From Paralithodes platypus (Eukaryota; Arthropoda; Malacostraca; Decapoda; Lithodidae), in contig CM064573.1 in assembly GCA_032716605.1 (NCBI GenBank), forward strand, positions 1,877,542 through 1,941,541: a stretch of DNA of 64,000 nucleotides. Reading direction: 5' to 3'. This document shows, in pieces, positions 20,762-31,493 of the stretch; position 1 is the stretch's first letter; each line of letters begins with the position of its first letter. The notes below the pieces were generated by a model. The model ran no database searches. It worked only from the letters and a program-made list of their open reading frames with translations, and was not told the DNA's origin. Position numbers and translations under genes: made by a program.

Positions 20762-20935
20762 TTTCTGTGTGTGTATGAAGGAGACAAAAGGCAGGTTACC
20801 TGTACCGACTGTCTCCCCCAAAGCTGAAAGAGTGACAGGACCGAATTCAAGGGACGTTGGGGTTGAAATGCCCGGATACACAAAGCTTAAAGCATCATAA
20901 GTCATAAGATGAAGGAAAGATTGATTGAGGCAGAG
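20762..20935 (+). repeat. Interspersed repeat F, copy
   Basis: GTATGAAGGAGACAAAAGGC, CTGTCTCCCCCAAAGCTGAA, ACACAAAGCTTAAAGCATCA and TAAGATGAAGGAAAGATTGA align with 46855-47000 and the minus strand of 62320-62465. No coding potential; the class is unknown. Confidence 0.65.
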
Positions 20936-20993
20936 TTCACAAAGTACAGAGAGTACAAAGCCTAATACAACGCGATTAACATTACATAACATT

Positions 20994-21429
20994 GTAACCC
21001 CTTCTGTACCGGCGACGTCCATTTAATTATATTCTAGCTATATATTTAGCTATATATTTAGCTATATATTTTAGCTATATATTTTAGCTATATATTTAGC
21101 TATATATTTTAGCTATATATTTAGCTATATATTTAGCTATATATTTAGCTATATATTTTAGCTATATATTTAGCTATATATTTAGCTATATATTTAGCTA
21201 TATTTAGCTATATATTTAGCTATATATTTAGCTATATATTTAGCTATATATTTAGCTATATATTTAGACGATTGTATGCAGTTGCAGTAAGATCTGTGGT
21301 AGTAAAAAGGGTCACGTGAGATTAGTTCCAAGCCTGTTAATTGCTGGAAGTCCATTTTAAACTGAATAAAATCGTCTAATAGTAGCCAACAGTAAGTAAA
21401 TAGGACGGCACCGGTACTGAAAGGGTTAA
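20994..21429. mobile_element. TTAA element, family C, copy C3 with internal array
   Basis: Begins GTAACCCCTTCTGTACCGGC (first base of TTAA changed) and ends GGTACTGAAAGGGTTAA at 21429. The flanks match C1, but the single TTCTAGTTATGTTTAG segment is expanded to about 230 bases. Confidence 0.85.
21035..21266 (+). repeat. 12-13 bp array (TAGCTATATATT)n within C3
   Basis: About 19 units, some with one extra T, one shorter by four bases. The seed corresponds to the CTAGYTATRTTTAGACGAT segment that is single in C1 and C4. Confidence 0.9.
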
Positions 21430-21506
21430 ATATTGACGTACCGGGTATTCTAATATAAATTTTGTCTGATTTGATTATTTCGGTTCAGTAAGAGCATTTT
21501 CGCGGT

Positions 21507-21835
21507 ATATGATTTTTTTCTGGAACCCCTTCTCCCTCGTGTTTAGCCCCCATTAGTTCTGAGATTTTAAGACGTTCGTTCCATTTTATTTGTCAATTTC
21601 AAGACCACCCTCCCCCCAAACTCCCTAGAACCCCCCCCCCCCCCCTCTAGAGTCTAGACCCCCCTAACCATTACCCAAACCCTCCCTCCAACCCCCTCCC
21701 CCCCTAGAACCCCAACACCACATCCAAACCCCCCTGGGCGCCCCCCCCCTAAGGGCCCCAAACCACTACCCCATGCCCTCCCTGGTCGCCCCCCAACCAC
21801 CACCCCCGGCACCCCCCCTGAGGGTCTGAATAGGC
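21507..21835 (+). mobile_element. Family A left-half fragment followed by C-rich DNA
   Basis: TTTTTTCTGGAACCCCTTCTCCC to GTCAATTTCAAGACC (21510-21607) is a family A left half. It then passes into C-rich sequence with C runs of up to 13, ending near 21835. Confidence 0.65.
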
Positions 21836-21911
21836 TTCTCACTTTACACCCCACACGTCGGGATTACAAAGGTCTGTGTGTCTGTCTGTCTGTATGTAGG
21901 CCTAAGGACAA

Positions 21912-22259
21912 CTATACTCTGTTTCATTTCAACTGACGGTAAATTGAATCCCTTAGCAGCTATTTTCTCGATACTTAATGGATGTAGGTATGTATGTATG
22001 TATGCCTGTATGTTTGTCTGTATGTATGTATGTATGTAGGCCTAGGGACAACTATACTCTGTTTATTTTCAAGAGACAGTAAATTGTATAGTTCCCATTA
22101 AAATTACTCAGTTATTTTGATGATTCTGTAGTGAAATAATGGTATACATTTGGTCTTATGATGCAGAGACATAATAGTTTCATATTTTTCCGTTAACTAT
22201 CGAGAAATTAGCTGCTAAGGGATGCAATTTACCGTCACTTAAAAAGAAACAGAGTATAG
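21912..22259. mobile_element. Inverted-repeat element with 70-bp arms
   Basis: 21912-21982 (CTATACTCTGTTTC, TGACGGTAAATTGAATCCCT, TTAGCAGCTATTTTCTCGAT) is repeated inverted at 22190-22259 with few changes. A third, direct partial copy of the arm lies near 22050-22090. (TATG)n lies between. It resembles a MITE; no target duplication is evident. Confidence 0.75.
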
Positions 22260-22399
22260 ATACGCTGCCGTAAGAGAGATGGGCCTTTTATTTTAATTTA
22301 ATTTGAATATGCATACTTATTTACTGACGTTTTGTGTCGTAATTATCAATCAAACAACTATAATTGTATTCTAACGAGTAATTCAGATATCCCCATCTT

Positions 22400-22514
22400 A
22401 CTTACTCAAATTGGTCTCGAAAGGAGTCTTGGTCTTGGTGGTGGTGGTGGTGGGGGGGGGGGGGGGGGTAAGCTCTATGGAGGTCTAGCGAGAAAACTAG
22501 AGAATCAATTAATT

Positions 22515-22551
<37 letters not shown>

Positions 22552-22770
22552 TATATACATACCGGTACTCATTTTTCTAGCACCTCCCGTAGAACCCGTC
22601 GTCTGACCACCTTCTTCCGGAAAATGTTTCTACCGAAAAACGTACATATGTATCTTGAAAGGGGGTCTAGGGGCTGTTTTTCTAAGCTTAATGGAGTTCT
22701 AGCGAGGACACTCAAAAATAAATTGATAAATAAATATTTAGACCAAAAACCAAGAACTACCCCCTTAATC
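22400..22770 (+). mobile_element. Two right-half fragments of family A
   Basis: 22408-22500 (TCTCGAAAGGAGTCTTGG, then TCTATGGAGGTCTAGCGAG) and 22615-22770 (TTTCTACCGAAAAACGTACA, GAAAGGGGGTCTAGGGGC, then CCCCCTTAA) are two degraded copies. A G17 run (22452-22468) and (TA)n separate them. Confidence 0.65.
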
Positions 22771-22867
22771 TTTCCCAATACACAATTTCTCTCTTACTCC
22801 TCTTCTCCCCAATACCTTTCATCTTTCCTAGTTAAAAAACACCCAGTTCAACATTAATCCTCCATTA

Positions 22868-22975
22868 CAAACCCCAATGTACTTGAATAAATTAATGAAA
22901 GCACATGGTCCTCCCGGGATTCGAACTCGGGACACCACATCCAGAACATAAGCATATAAACCAGATACACATTCC
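22868..22975 (-). mobile_element. tRNA-derived SINE, copy S3
   Basis: On the minus strand a B-box GAGTTCGAATCCCGGGAGGA is followed by CCATGTGCTTTCATTAATTT, as in S1/S2. The A-box side is degraded. Confidence 0.7.
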
Positions 22976-23097
22976 TTCCCTCTTTCCCAATTCCTTCTAT
23001 CTCTCCCATTTATCCATTAATCTCTCTTCCATCTTTCCCAATTGACCACTTGCGAGTTTCAGGCTATAAGGAAGTTGGAGCTGTGTAAACATCGCTA

Positions 23098-23893
23098 TTA
23101 AGGGGGGTGACCTGTTTATTAAGGGGGGTGACCTGTTTATTAAGGGGGGTGACCTGTTTATTAAGGGGGGTGACCTGTTTAAGGGGGTGACCTGTTTATT
23201 AGGGGGGGTGACCTGTTTATTAAGGGGCGTGACCTGTTTATTAAGGGGGGTGACCTGTTTTAAGGGGGGGACCTGTTTATTAAGGGGGTGACCTATTTAT
23301 TAAGGGGGTGGGATGTTTATTAAGGGGTGACCTGTTTATTAAGGGGGGTGACCTGTTATTAAGGGGGGTGACCTTTTATTAAGGGGGGTGACCTGTTATT
23401 AAGGGGGGTGACCTGTTATTAAGGGGGGTGACCTGTTTATTAAGGGGGGTGACCTGGTTTATTAAAGGGGGTGACCTTTTATTAAGGGGGGTGACCTGTT
23501 ATTAAGGGGGGTGACCTGTTATTAAGGGGGGTGACCTGTTATTAAGGGGAGGTGACCTGTTTAGATTACATTAAGGGGGTGACCTGTTTAGATTACATTA
23601 AGGGGAGGTGACCTGTTTAGATTACATTAAGGGGAGGTGACCTGTTTATTAAGGGGGGTGACCTGTTTATTAAGGGGGGTGACCTGTTTATTAAGGGGGG
23701 TGACCTGTTTATTAAGGGGGGTGACCTGTTTATTAAGGGGGGTGACCTGTATTAACGGGGGTGACCTGTTTTTAAGGGGGTGTGACCTGTTTATTAAGGG
23801 GGGACCTGTTTATTAAGGGGGGTGACCTGTTTATTAAGGGGGGTGACCTGTATTAAGGGGGGGTGACCTGTATTAAGGGGGGTGCCTGATTAA
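23098..23893 (+). repeat. Array made of the family B terminus
   Basis: About 38 imperfect units of about 21 bp reading TTAAGGGGGGTGACCTGTTTA. The sequence equals the left terminus of B4, which directly follows. Unit lengths vary through G-run and T-run slippage; three units near 23555-23640 carry an added GATTACA. Confidence 0.95.
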
Positions 23894-24253
23894 GGGGGGT
23901 GACCTGTTTTGGTTCTGTCCTTTTCTATCTTTCTCTGGCTTGTATCCATTTGGCCCCATTCAGCCTACTGTTTTAAGACGTTTATCCCCATCCAGGTGTC
24001 AATTTTTACTGGTGAGCGATAGCGAGCCAGCATATTTTTTAGTTTTGTTTGACAGCAGGCTAAATTTGTACATTTCTCCGGCGAAGCCGGATTTCTTCAT
24101 ATAATGCTGGCTCGCTATCGCTCGCCAGGAAGAAATCGACACCTAGATGGGGATAAACGTCTTAAAATAGTTGGCTGAATGGGGCCGAATGGATACAAGC
24201 CAGAGAAAGATTGAACAGGACAGAAATAACAAAAAGCAGGTCACCCTCCTTAA
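23890..24253. mobile_element. TTAA element, family B, copy B4
   Basis: TTAAGGGGGGTGACCTGTTT at 23890 and inverted CAGGTCACCCTCCTTAA at 24237-24253. Foldback arms as in B1, with TGAGCGATAGCGAGCCAGC and CTCCGGCGAAGCCGG. The array to its left is its own amplified end. Confidence 0.85.
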
Positions 24254-24417
24254 ACACAAACACAGTATGATGTAGGTTTCTGATGGATTAATAGTATGTT
24301 GAATTTGGTTTTACATATTAATAAATGTACTAACACCGTATGGTTATTCTGCTAAACATCGATGTCTACAGCTCCAACTTCCTTACTGTATAGCCTGAAA
24401 CTCGCAAGTCGGCAATT

Positions 24418-25174
24418 GATCACTTGCGAGTTTCGTGCACATATTTACATCGATAATTAGCAGCATTACCAGCTAAAATGTAGTTGTATTGCACATATAA
24501 ATACATAAAACTAAATTGAGCACCCTTTCCGTCCATCACAAACATGCATAACTTATATATTACTGCTAAATATCGATGTATACGGCTCCAACTTCCTTAC
24601 AACCTGAATTTAGCACCCTTTCCGTCCATCACAAACATGCATAACTTATATATTACTGCTAAATATCGATGTATACGGCTCCAACTTCCTTACAACCTGA
24701 ATTTAGCACCCTTTCCGTCCATCACAAACATGCATAACTTATATATTACTGCTAAATATCGATGTATACGGCTCCAAACTTACAACCTGAATTTAGCACC
24801 CCTGTCCGTCCATCACAACATGCATAACTTATATATTACTGCTACACTATCGATGTATACGGCTCCTTCCTTACACCTGAATTTAGCACCCTTTCCGTCC
24901 ATCACAAACATGCATAACTTATATATTACTGCTAAATATCGATGTATACGGCTTCAACTTCCTTACAACCTGAATTTAGCACCCTTTCCGTCCATCACAA
25001 ACATGCATAACTTATATATTACTGCTAAATATCGATGTATACGGCTCCAACTTCCTTACAACCTGAATTTAGCACCCTTTCCGTCCATCACAAACATGCA
25101 TAACTTATATATTACTGCTAAATATCGATGTTTACGGCTCCAACTTCCTTATAGCCTGAAACTCGCCAGTGGTC
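24418..25174. mobile_element. Family E element E2 with internal 93-bp array
   Basis: Starts GATCACTTGCGAGTTTCGTG directly after the AATT shared with E1 and ends CCTGAAACTCGCCAGTGGTC at 25174. E5 (53367-53603) is the compact equivalent; here the right part is repeated about seven times. Confidence 0.75.
24519..25155 (+). repeat. 93-bp array inside E2, about 7 units
   Basis: The unit contains GCACCCTTTCCGTCCATCAC, ATGCATAACTTATATATTAC and TACGGCTCCAACTTCCTTAC. 93 bp is a multiple of three, producing the 252-codon false frame. Units 3 and 4 carry small deletions. The CGGCTCCAACTTCCTTA segment is the E terminal repeat itself. Confidence 0.95.
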
Positions 25175-25460
25175 TATTACCCATTACTCTTCTACTTTCC
25201 TCTTCCTCCTTTCGCGTACAACGATATCCTCGAATCAATTCCCCCCCCCCCCCCTCCCCCCACCGACCCCCTACCCCCCGGACCCCCTGGCGAGAGGAAT
25301 AGGCCCCTTGACAGCAGGTAACCGCGAGGGCCTCTTCAAGCTGTCTGTCTGTCTGTCCCTCCCGTCGTTGTCCGCCTGAAGATGGGGAGAGGTGATAGGT
25401 AGAGGTAGGAAGGAAGGATAAAAGAGGGAGATTGGGACACGATAGGAGAGCTAATAGACT

Positions 25461-25544
<84 letters not shown>

Positions 25545-25594
25545 TCTAGGAAGAAGGATAAAAAGAGAAGATTATACACGATAGGAGAGGTAAT

Positions 25595-25663
<69 letters not shown>

Positions 25664-26182
25664 TCGTCCTATATATATAATATGTATACATACAGTATAT
25701 AATATAATATGTATACATACATTATATATTAATATATACAATCACAGAGAGGAACAGAATTTGAATTGAATTGAAACTGTCTATTTAGCCAATAGAACAT
25801 ACACATGATAATCATAATACAAAATTAACATTACATTGACTGAGCCTTGTGAGAGGTATCTCTCTTAAAGGCACATCAAACTTAAATTCCAAAGCTTTTA
25901 CAGTAATAATGTGAAAACAAAGTAAACAATTTCAAAACTGAGAACTTATGAAGGCAACGGTACATACAATATTCAAATGGCTTTATTTACAACACTCGCC
26001 AAGTAATTTTGTGGTGTGTGCGTCTATCCGACAGAGGGACAGACAGACATGCACATGGGACTGACGGGAGGCTGGGAGATTTACGTCGTTCCGGTTCATA
26101 ACAGCTGTCAACACTACAAGGTGCTCTCTCTCGCTCTCTCTCTCTCTCTACTGTATATATATAGGTAATACTGTATTATATA

Positions 26183-26251
<69 letters not shown>

Positions 26252-26289
26252 TGTATTTATATACCGGTATATATATATATATATATATA
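25175..26289. repeat. C-rich, (GT)n and (TA)n low-complexity region
   Basis: C-rich tract 25236-25280, two (GT)n tracts (25464-25540, 25595-25660) separated by a near-repeat of AGGATAAAAAGAGAAGATTA, AT-rich DNA 25661-26130, then (TA)n 26165-26290. The 25760-25980 part could be a retroelement tail but I cannot place it. Confidence 0.7.
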
Positions 26290-26830
26290 TTGTATATCAT
26301 CATCATCATCATTCAGTAGAGGAAGCACCCCAAAAGGGATGGCCATGTCAGAAACTACCTCCAGGCTCCCAGACATGCCCCCACTGACCCACTCCACAGT
26401 GCTATTTCCACTAAGTGGATTATGACCCTTATCACTGAAGGTGCAGACCCAGAGCAGTCCCTCAATCGGATGGCAGTTCCACCAATGTTTTGCTATTTTA
26501 TTTACCCCAGTGGGGCCATGGCTGGAATCATACCAAACACAGGAATTTTCTGAAGATAGGAACCAGTGGTCCACTGCTACTGAAGGAAATTCCACCACTA
26601 AAGTGGCGGGTGGTGGGGTCGCCGCATCCCTACACCAGAGAGAGAAAGGTCGACTTGTGCCAGTGGGCTGTGACAGTAAGACACTAGGGAACCATGGGGC
26701 ACACCATTATGGCCCCACTGCCTTCACCACTTTCAGGAAAAATGTTAGAAATAAGAATGATGGAAAAGGTAAAGTCAGAAACCGCTAAGGGAAGTAGAGC
26801 ACACCAACCCTCACTCTGACAGATCCAGCC
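26290..26830 (-). other. Unassigned balanced-composition segment with (ATG)n end
   Basis: This segment is of ordinary composition between two (TA)n tracts. On the minus strand it ends CTACTGAATGATGATGATGA, like a retroelement 3' tail. Frames of 115 (+) and 113 (-) codons overlap here; neither matches a family I know. A retroelement 3' fragment is my best guess. Confidence 0.35.
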
Positions 26831-26831
26831 C

Positions 26832-26871
<40 letters not shown>

Positions 26872-26891
26872 TTCTTCTCTCTCGTCCTCCT

Positions 26892-28957
26892 CTCTCTATT
26901 GAATTAACAATAACGACATAAATACATCTTGGAAGTTATTCGAAACCACTTACCTAAAAGCAGTGCAAGACTGCATACCATCGAAAATACGGCGTCCAGG
27001 CCATAATAATAAGCCCAAATGGTGGAATAAAGATATTTCAAACTGCCTGCTTGCTAAAAAATTTGCTAATGATAGATTAAAATCCTCACAAAATGACGAA
27101 GAACGGGTGAAATTTGTAGAGCTACGACGCAAAGCCAAAAAGTTAATTAAGCAAAGTAAAAAGACCTAGAGTTACATATTGCGAATCAAAGTAAAACAAA
27201 CCCGAAAGAATTCTATAGTTATCAGAAAGAAAAAAGTAGTTACTTCAACTGTTGGACCGTTAGTCGATGAAAATGAGAATACACCAAAGACGAAGTACAA
27301 TGAGTAATGCCCTCAATACCTTCTTTGCATCAGTTTTTACAACAGAAGACCTCAGTGATATCCCTACACCATCGCCGATTCAGATTGATAATTCAGATGT
27401 TCTAAGCAGTATCACCGTTACAGAGAGAGAAGTATTGAATTGTTTAGATAAACTCAAGGTAAATAAAACGCCTGGACTGATACAATCTCGCCTAGAGTTC
27501 TAAAGGAAGCTAAGGATGAGCTCTCCAAACCACTGACATTACTATTCAATAAATCCTTGCAGTCTGGAACTATGCCTGATCAGTGGAAGATAGCCAACGT
27601 AACACCGATATTCAAAAAAGGCAGCAAATCCCTACTCAGTAACTATCGTCCAATTAGCTTAACCTCAGTTGTATGTAAAATGCTAGAAACGGTCATAAGA
27701 GACAGACTCGTAAATCACTTAGAGGAAAATAACATACTTAAAGATACTCAACACGGCTTTCGTAAAAAACGTTCCTGTTTAACAAACCTCTTAGACTTCT
27801 TCCACGATATCCTCAAACTCTACGATGAGAGTAAAGCTGTAGATATTATATACCTTGATTTTCAAAAGGCCTTTGACAAAGTTCCCCACAAACGTTTACT
27901 GCTAAAACTAGAAGCGCATGGAATACAAGACGGTGTGTGTTGAAATGGATAGAAAATTGGCTCAGCGACAGAAAGCAAAGAGTAGTCATAAACGGTAAGG
28001 CATCTAAATGGACCAATGTAAGTAGCGGGGTACCCCAGGGATCGGTACTAGGACCAATTATCTTTCTAATTTACAACAACGACATAGATGAGGGTCTCAC
28101 CTGTACAATCTCAAAATTTGCTGACGATACAAAAATTGCAAATAGCGTACTCTCAAAAGAACAAGTTGACAATATGCAACACAATCTAGATAAATTGTCA
28201 CATTGGGCCCAAATTTGGCAAATGAGTTTCAATGCGGATAAATGTAAAGTACTACATATCGGATACAAAATGAGAAAGCAAAACTATACGATGAATGGCA
28301 CTCAGCTTAAGAATGTAAACAGAGAAACCGATCTGGGTAACAATGAGTAACAATATCGAGTAACCTAAAACCGAGTCAACAATGTTCAGAAGTTGTTAAG
28401 AAGGCAAACAAAAATAATTGGCTTTATAGGCAGGTCATTTGAGCATAAAATCCAAAGAAGTTATCCTAACCCTTTACAATTCCTTAGTCCGCCCTTTCTG
28501 GAATACTGCGTTCAATCCTGGTGCCCTTATTACCAAAAAGACATAAACAAGCTAGAACGAGTTCAACGTAGAGTTACCAAAATGATACCTAGCCTAAAGA
28601 ACAAACCATACGAAGAGCGTCTTAGAGAATTAAATCCATTTCCTTTAACCCAGCGCAGATTAAGAGGTGACTTAATTCAAGTGTTCAAAATCATCAAAGG
28701 CATCGACAATATGAACTGTAGTAAGTACTTCACTATCGACCAATCTAATTACACGCGGGGAAACGGTTGCAAAATTATTGGTAAATCTTTTAACTCACAC
28801 GAATCTAAGAATTTCTTCTTCAATCGATTGTCAACTTGTGGAATGGGCTTCCCCGAGACGTTATAGACTGCAGCACCGTTGATTCATTTAAATTCCGCCT
28901 AGACAAATATCTCGCATCAAACCGCGACTGACTGCGTTTGTAAATGAATAACTTTAT
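26892..28957 (+). pseudogene. CR1-like LINE polymerase pseudogene
   Basis: The linker region (KPKWWNKDI...KFANDRLK) is followed by reverse transcriptase blocks: MPDQWKIANVTPIFKKGSK, NYRPISLTSV, QHGFRKKRSC, YLDFQKAFDKVPHKRL, SGVPQGSVLGP, then FADDT (28117-28131) containing the catalytic Asp pair. The C-terminus has LEYCVQSWCPYYQKDI and FFFNRLS. At least five frameshifts or stops break it (near 27170, 27265, 27500, 27936, 28345). The endonuclease domain is missing, so it is 5'-truncated. Confidence 0.9.
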
Positions 28958-29182
28958 TTTATCCTCCCCTCAGTTACTAACCCCTATGTCCCCCTACTAA
29001 CTTCCTAGTCCTGCCACGGACATTAGTTCCAGGGCAGTAGTTCCCTTTCCAATGTTCCCTTACCCACTCTAAACCACTGTTTGGACACTTGATCCTCAGT
29101 GTTTTGGAGGACAAGCAGCCTAGAAGGGTCACTAGACCTGTTGTTGCTTGATTTCCTTTGTACTCCTTTGTACTTTGTACTC
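28958..29182 (+). mobile_element. 3' UTR and tail of the CR1-like LINE
   Basis: Contains CACGGACATTAGTTCCAGGG and GTTGTTGCTTGATTTCCTTT, ending with TTTGTACTCCTTTGTACTTT and then (CT)n. Tails of short repeated units instead of poly-A are typical of CR1-group LINEs. Confidence 0.85.
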
Positions 29183-29439
29183 TCTCTCTCCACACGCAAA
29201 CACTATATATCACTCTCACCTCTCTCCCTTCTACCCCCCCCCCCCCCCCCATTGTGGACTTGCGGTATAACATTTTCTGGTCTTTTGGTCTGGCGGGGGG
29301 ATAAGCCCCCCCCCCCCCCTCCCCCCCCCCCCGGTCTGCCACAAAGGAGAGGGAAATGGCTCTTCGATATAGACCTTTCCTCCCTCCCCTCCCCTCCCTG
29401 GCTAGCTCTCTAGCTCTCTCTCTCTCTCTTTCTGTGTGT
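29183..29439. repeat. C-rich and CT-rich low-complexity DNA
   Basis: C runs at 29235-29250 and 29308-29332, and (CT)n near 29405-29430. No gene. Confidence 0.7.
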
Positions 29440-29757
29440 TATAGGCTGCAGCACCGTTGATTCCTTTAAACATCGCCTAGACAAGCACCTCGCCTTGAAC
29501 TCGCGACTGATTGCATTTGTAAATGAATGACTTTTTTCTCAGATACATCGTGTTATGTTATTAACCCAAATTATTCCCTAATAACACATCATAACACTGC
29601 CGAGGACATTGGTCTGAAGGCAGTGCTTCCCTTTCCAATTGTCCCATACCTACTCTGAACCACTGTTGGACACTTTGAACAACAGTGATTTAGAGGGCAA
29701 GCAACTTCAATGGGTCGCTAGATCTGTTGTTGCTTGACTTCTTTTATACTCTATAAC
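29440..29757 (+). pseudogene. Related CR1-like LINE, C-terminus and 3' UTR
   Basis: IGCSTVDSFKHRLDKHLALN, then SRLIAFVNE and a stop, aligns with the end of the previous LINE. Its 3' UTR is diverged (GAGGACATTGGTCTGAAGGC, CTGTTGTTGCTTGACTTCTT), so this is another subfamily, truncated to its last 29 codons. Confidence 0.8.
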
Positions 29758-30009
29758 TAATTTCGATGCCTTTGTTTTGCCCCTCTTTGTTTTTTACACA
29801 CACACACACACACACTCTCTCTCGCTCTCTATCTCTCACACACACACATCAACCCAATCACCACCGCAGCTATACCCTTATCTGGACCTCAAGCCTACCA
29901 CACACACACACACACACATATGGTCCACCTCTGATTATTGTAGCCAGCCTAGGCCTATACCACTGCACGTTATGTTCCCCGACGATAGTAATCAGATATA
30001 GGCCTAGGG

Positions 30010-30074
<65 letters not shown>
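29758..30074 (+). repeat. (CA)n/(GT)n with interspersed repeat G
   Basis: 29862-30006 (ACCGCAGCTATACCCTTATC, TATGGTCCACCTCTGATTAT, ATAGTAATCAGATATAGGCC) matches 37440-37610 inverted, each with an internal CA/GT tract. (GT)n lies at 30013-30074. Confidence 0.7.
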
Positions 30075-30078
<4 letters not shown>

Positions 30079-30516
30079 ACTCTAGTTGTATTGCGGGAGT
30101 GAGCATGCTCGTTATTTCCCGCCTCCTATATGTGTAGGTGTTATATGTATCGTTGGAATGGCTGTGGATGTGTGTGTAGTCTGTATTTTTAGCCAATTGG
30201 CGACATCGGAAACGAAGCTTAGGGTGGATCTGTATGGTACCATTCTCACTATAGACGGTACCGTCTCGCCCGAAGGCTTAGGTAGCCATCAGCTTAGGTG
30301 AACAATATGATACCCATCTCGCCTTGTACCATTTTTGCCAACCCCAGATGGGACGTCACAACGTCGTCCACTTATTCCAGGTACCTATTTACAGCTAGGT
30401 GAACTGAGGCTAACACATGAAAGGAGACAAGCCCAATTTGTCTCCGCCCGGCCGGGGATTGAACCCCCGACCCCTCGTGTGTGAGACGAGAGCTCTACCT
30501 ACTAGGCTACGGGCTG
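30075..30516 (-). mobile_element. tRNA-Val-derived SINE, full-looking copy V2
   Basis: On the minus strand from 30516 the head reads GCCCGTAGCCTAGTAGGTAG, then an anticodon-arm-like TCGTCTCACACACGA (loop CTCACAC, anticodon CAC, Val) and a T-arm GGGGGTTCAATCCCCGG. Five of seven acceptor positions pair. The body continues for about 370 bases and is shared with V1. A further head fragment lies at 54568-54620. Confidence 0.75.
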
Positions 30517-30517
30517 T

Positions 30518-30597
<80 letters not shown>
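30517..30597 (+). repeat. (GT)n microsatellite
   Basis: About 40 uninterrupted GT units between the SINE head and the LINE fragment. Confidence 0.95.
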
Positions 30598-30599
<2 letters not shown>

Positions 30600-30600
<1 letters not shown>

Positions 30601-31056
30601 GGGTTATCATCTCCATCACCAATGCATACAGCCCATATGTGGAAGTGAAAATGAGAAGCAGCGGTATCAGACGATCTTCGTTTACGTTTACGTAGTGGTA
30701 CCCGCAGAGGGCCACTCTCGGGGGGCATAATATGCGGGGGTTGTGCATGGGGACTAGCGGTTGGGGACAGGATCAGGATTAGAGATGTAATGATTGGTGA
30801 TCCTAGCTCTAAAATAATCAAGAGTGGGGCTATTAACTACATGAAATGGGAGGTGGTTCCACTCTTGGATGCTGCGGGGGAAAAACAATTGTCTAATTAT
30901 GTCCGTGCTTGCTAGATAGGTGCGGTATTTTAGGTTGTGGCTGCGTCTCGTGAATCGTATACTTGCAGGGTGTGAATACATATCTGTGTCTATGTTCACT
31001 AGGTTGTTAGTGATTTTATATAACATATGTTGTCTGTTGTCTTCAATTCCTTTCAT
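30600..31056 (-). pseudogene. LINE polymerase C-terminal fragment
   Basis: The minus strand encodes RFTRRSHNLKYRTYLASTDI, then FFPRSIQEWNHLPFHVV and a DYFRARIT end. This is the R/S-rich, FFPRxIxxWNxLP closing block of LINE polymerases. It is open for 100 codons without a break, and a short 3' UTR follows to the (GT)n. It belongs to a different LINE from the CR1-like copies. Confidence 0.75.
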
Positions 31057-31400
31057 ATCCTATATAAGGGTTGTGTTTCCATTAATACAAATATTGATAC
31101 GAAAACTATATAACAGATAGTGAAAAGATAATGTGAAGAATCCAGTAGATGACAATTTTACAACGCATATACATAATCTTAAATGTGGAACAGTTTAAGC
31201 TGTAATGTATGTATTTTTTAACATTTAACGAAAATGTCATACATGCCTATTTGTTTCGTATTAATAAGAAATATGTAAGTAATTGTAAATATATTGCATA
31301 TAATGATAACTAAATATAAACTGGTCTTTAGATAGTTATATTGTATATCTACACATGTTTTCACTTTGCCAGCATCATATGCATCCTATTGTTCAAATAA

Positions 31401-31435
<35 letters not shown>

Positions 31436-31461
31436 TAATAATAATAATAATAATAACAATA

Positions 31462-31493
<32 letters not shown>

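Larger units (their letters stand above)
23044..24413. mobile_element. Family E element E1, split by an array-bearing B element
   Basis: The left end GACCACTTGCGAGTTTCAGG (then CTATAAGGAAGTTGGAGCTG) at 23044 pairs with the inverted right end at 24367-24413. AATT flanks both sides (23040-23043, 24414-24417), an apparent target duplication. The interior is broken at a TTAA by B4 and its array (23098-24253). Confidence 0.75.

Noticed and set aside
24544..25302. A 252-codon open frame
   Set aside because: It reads through the 93-bp array inside E2; the repeated peptide exists only because 93 is divisible by three.
30447..30516. A genuine tRNA-Val gene
   Set aside because: Two of seven acceptor positions do not pair, a long shared body follows, and related heads and bodies occur elsewhere, so a SINE head is more likely.
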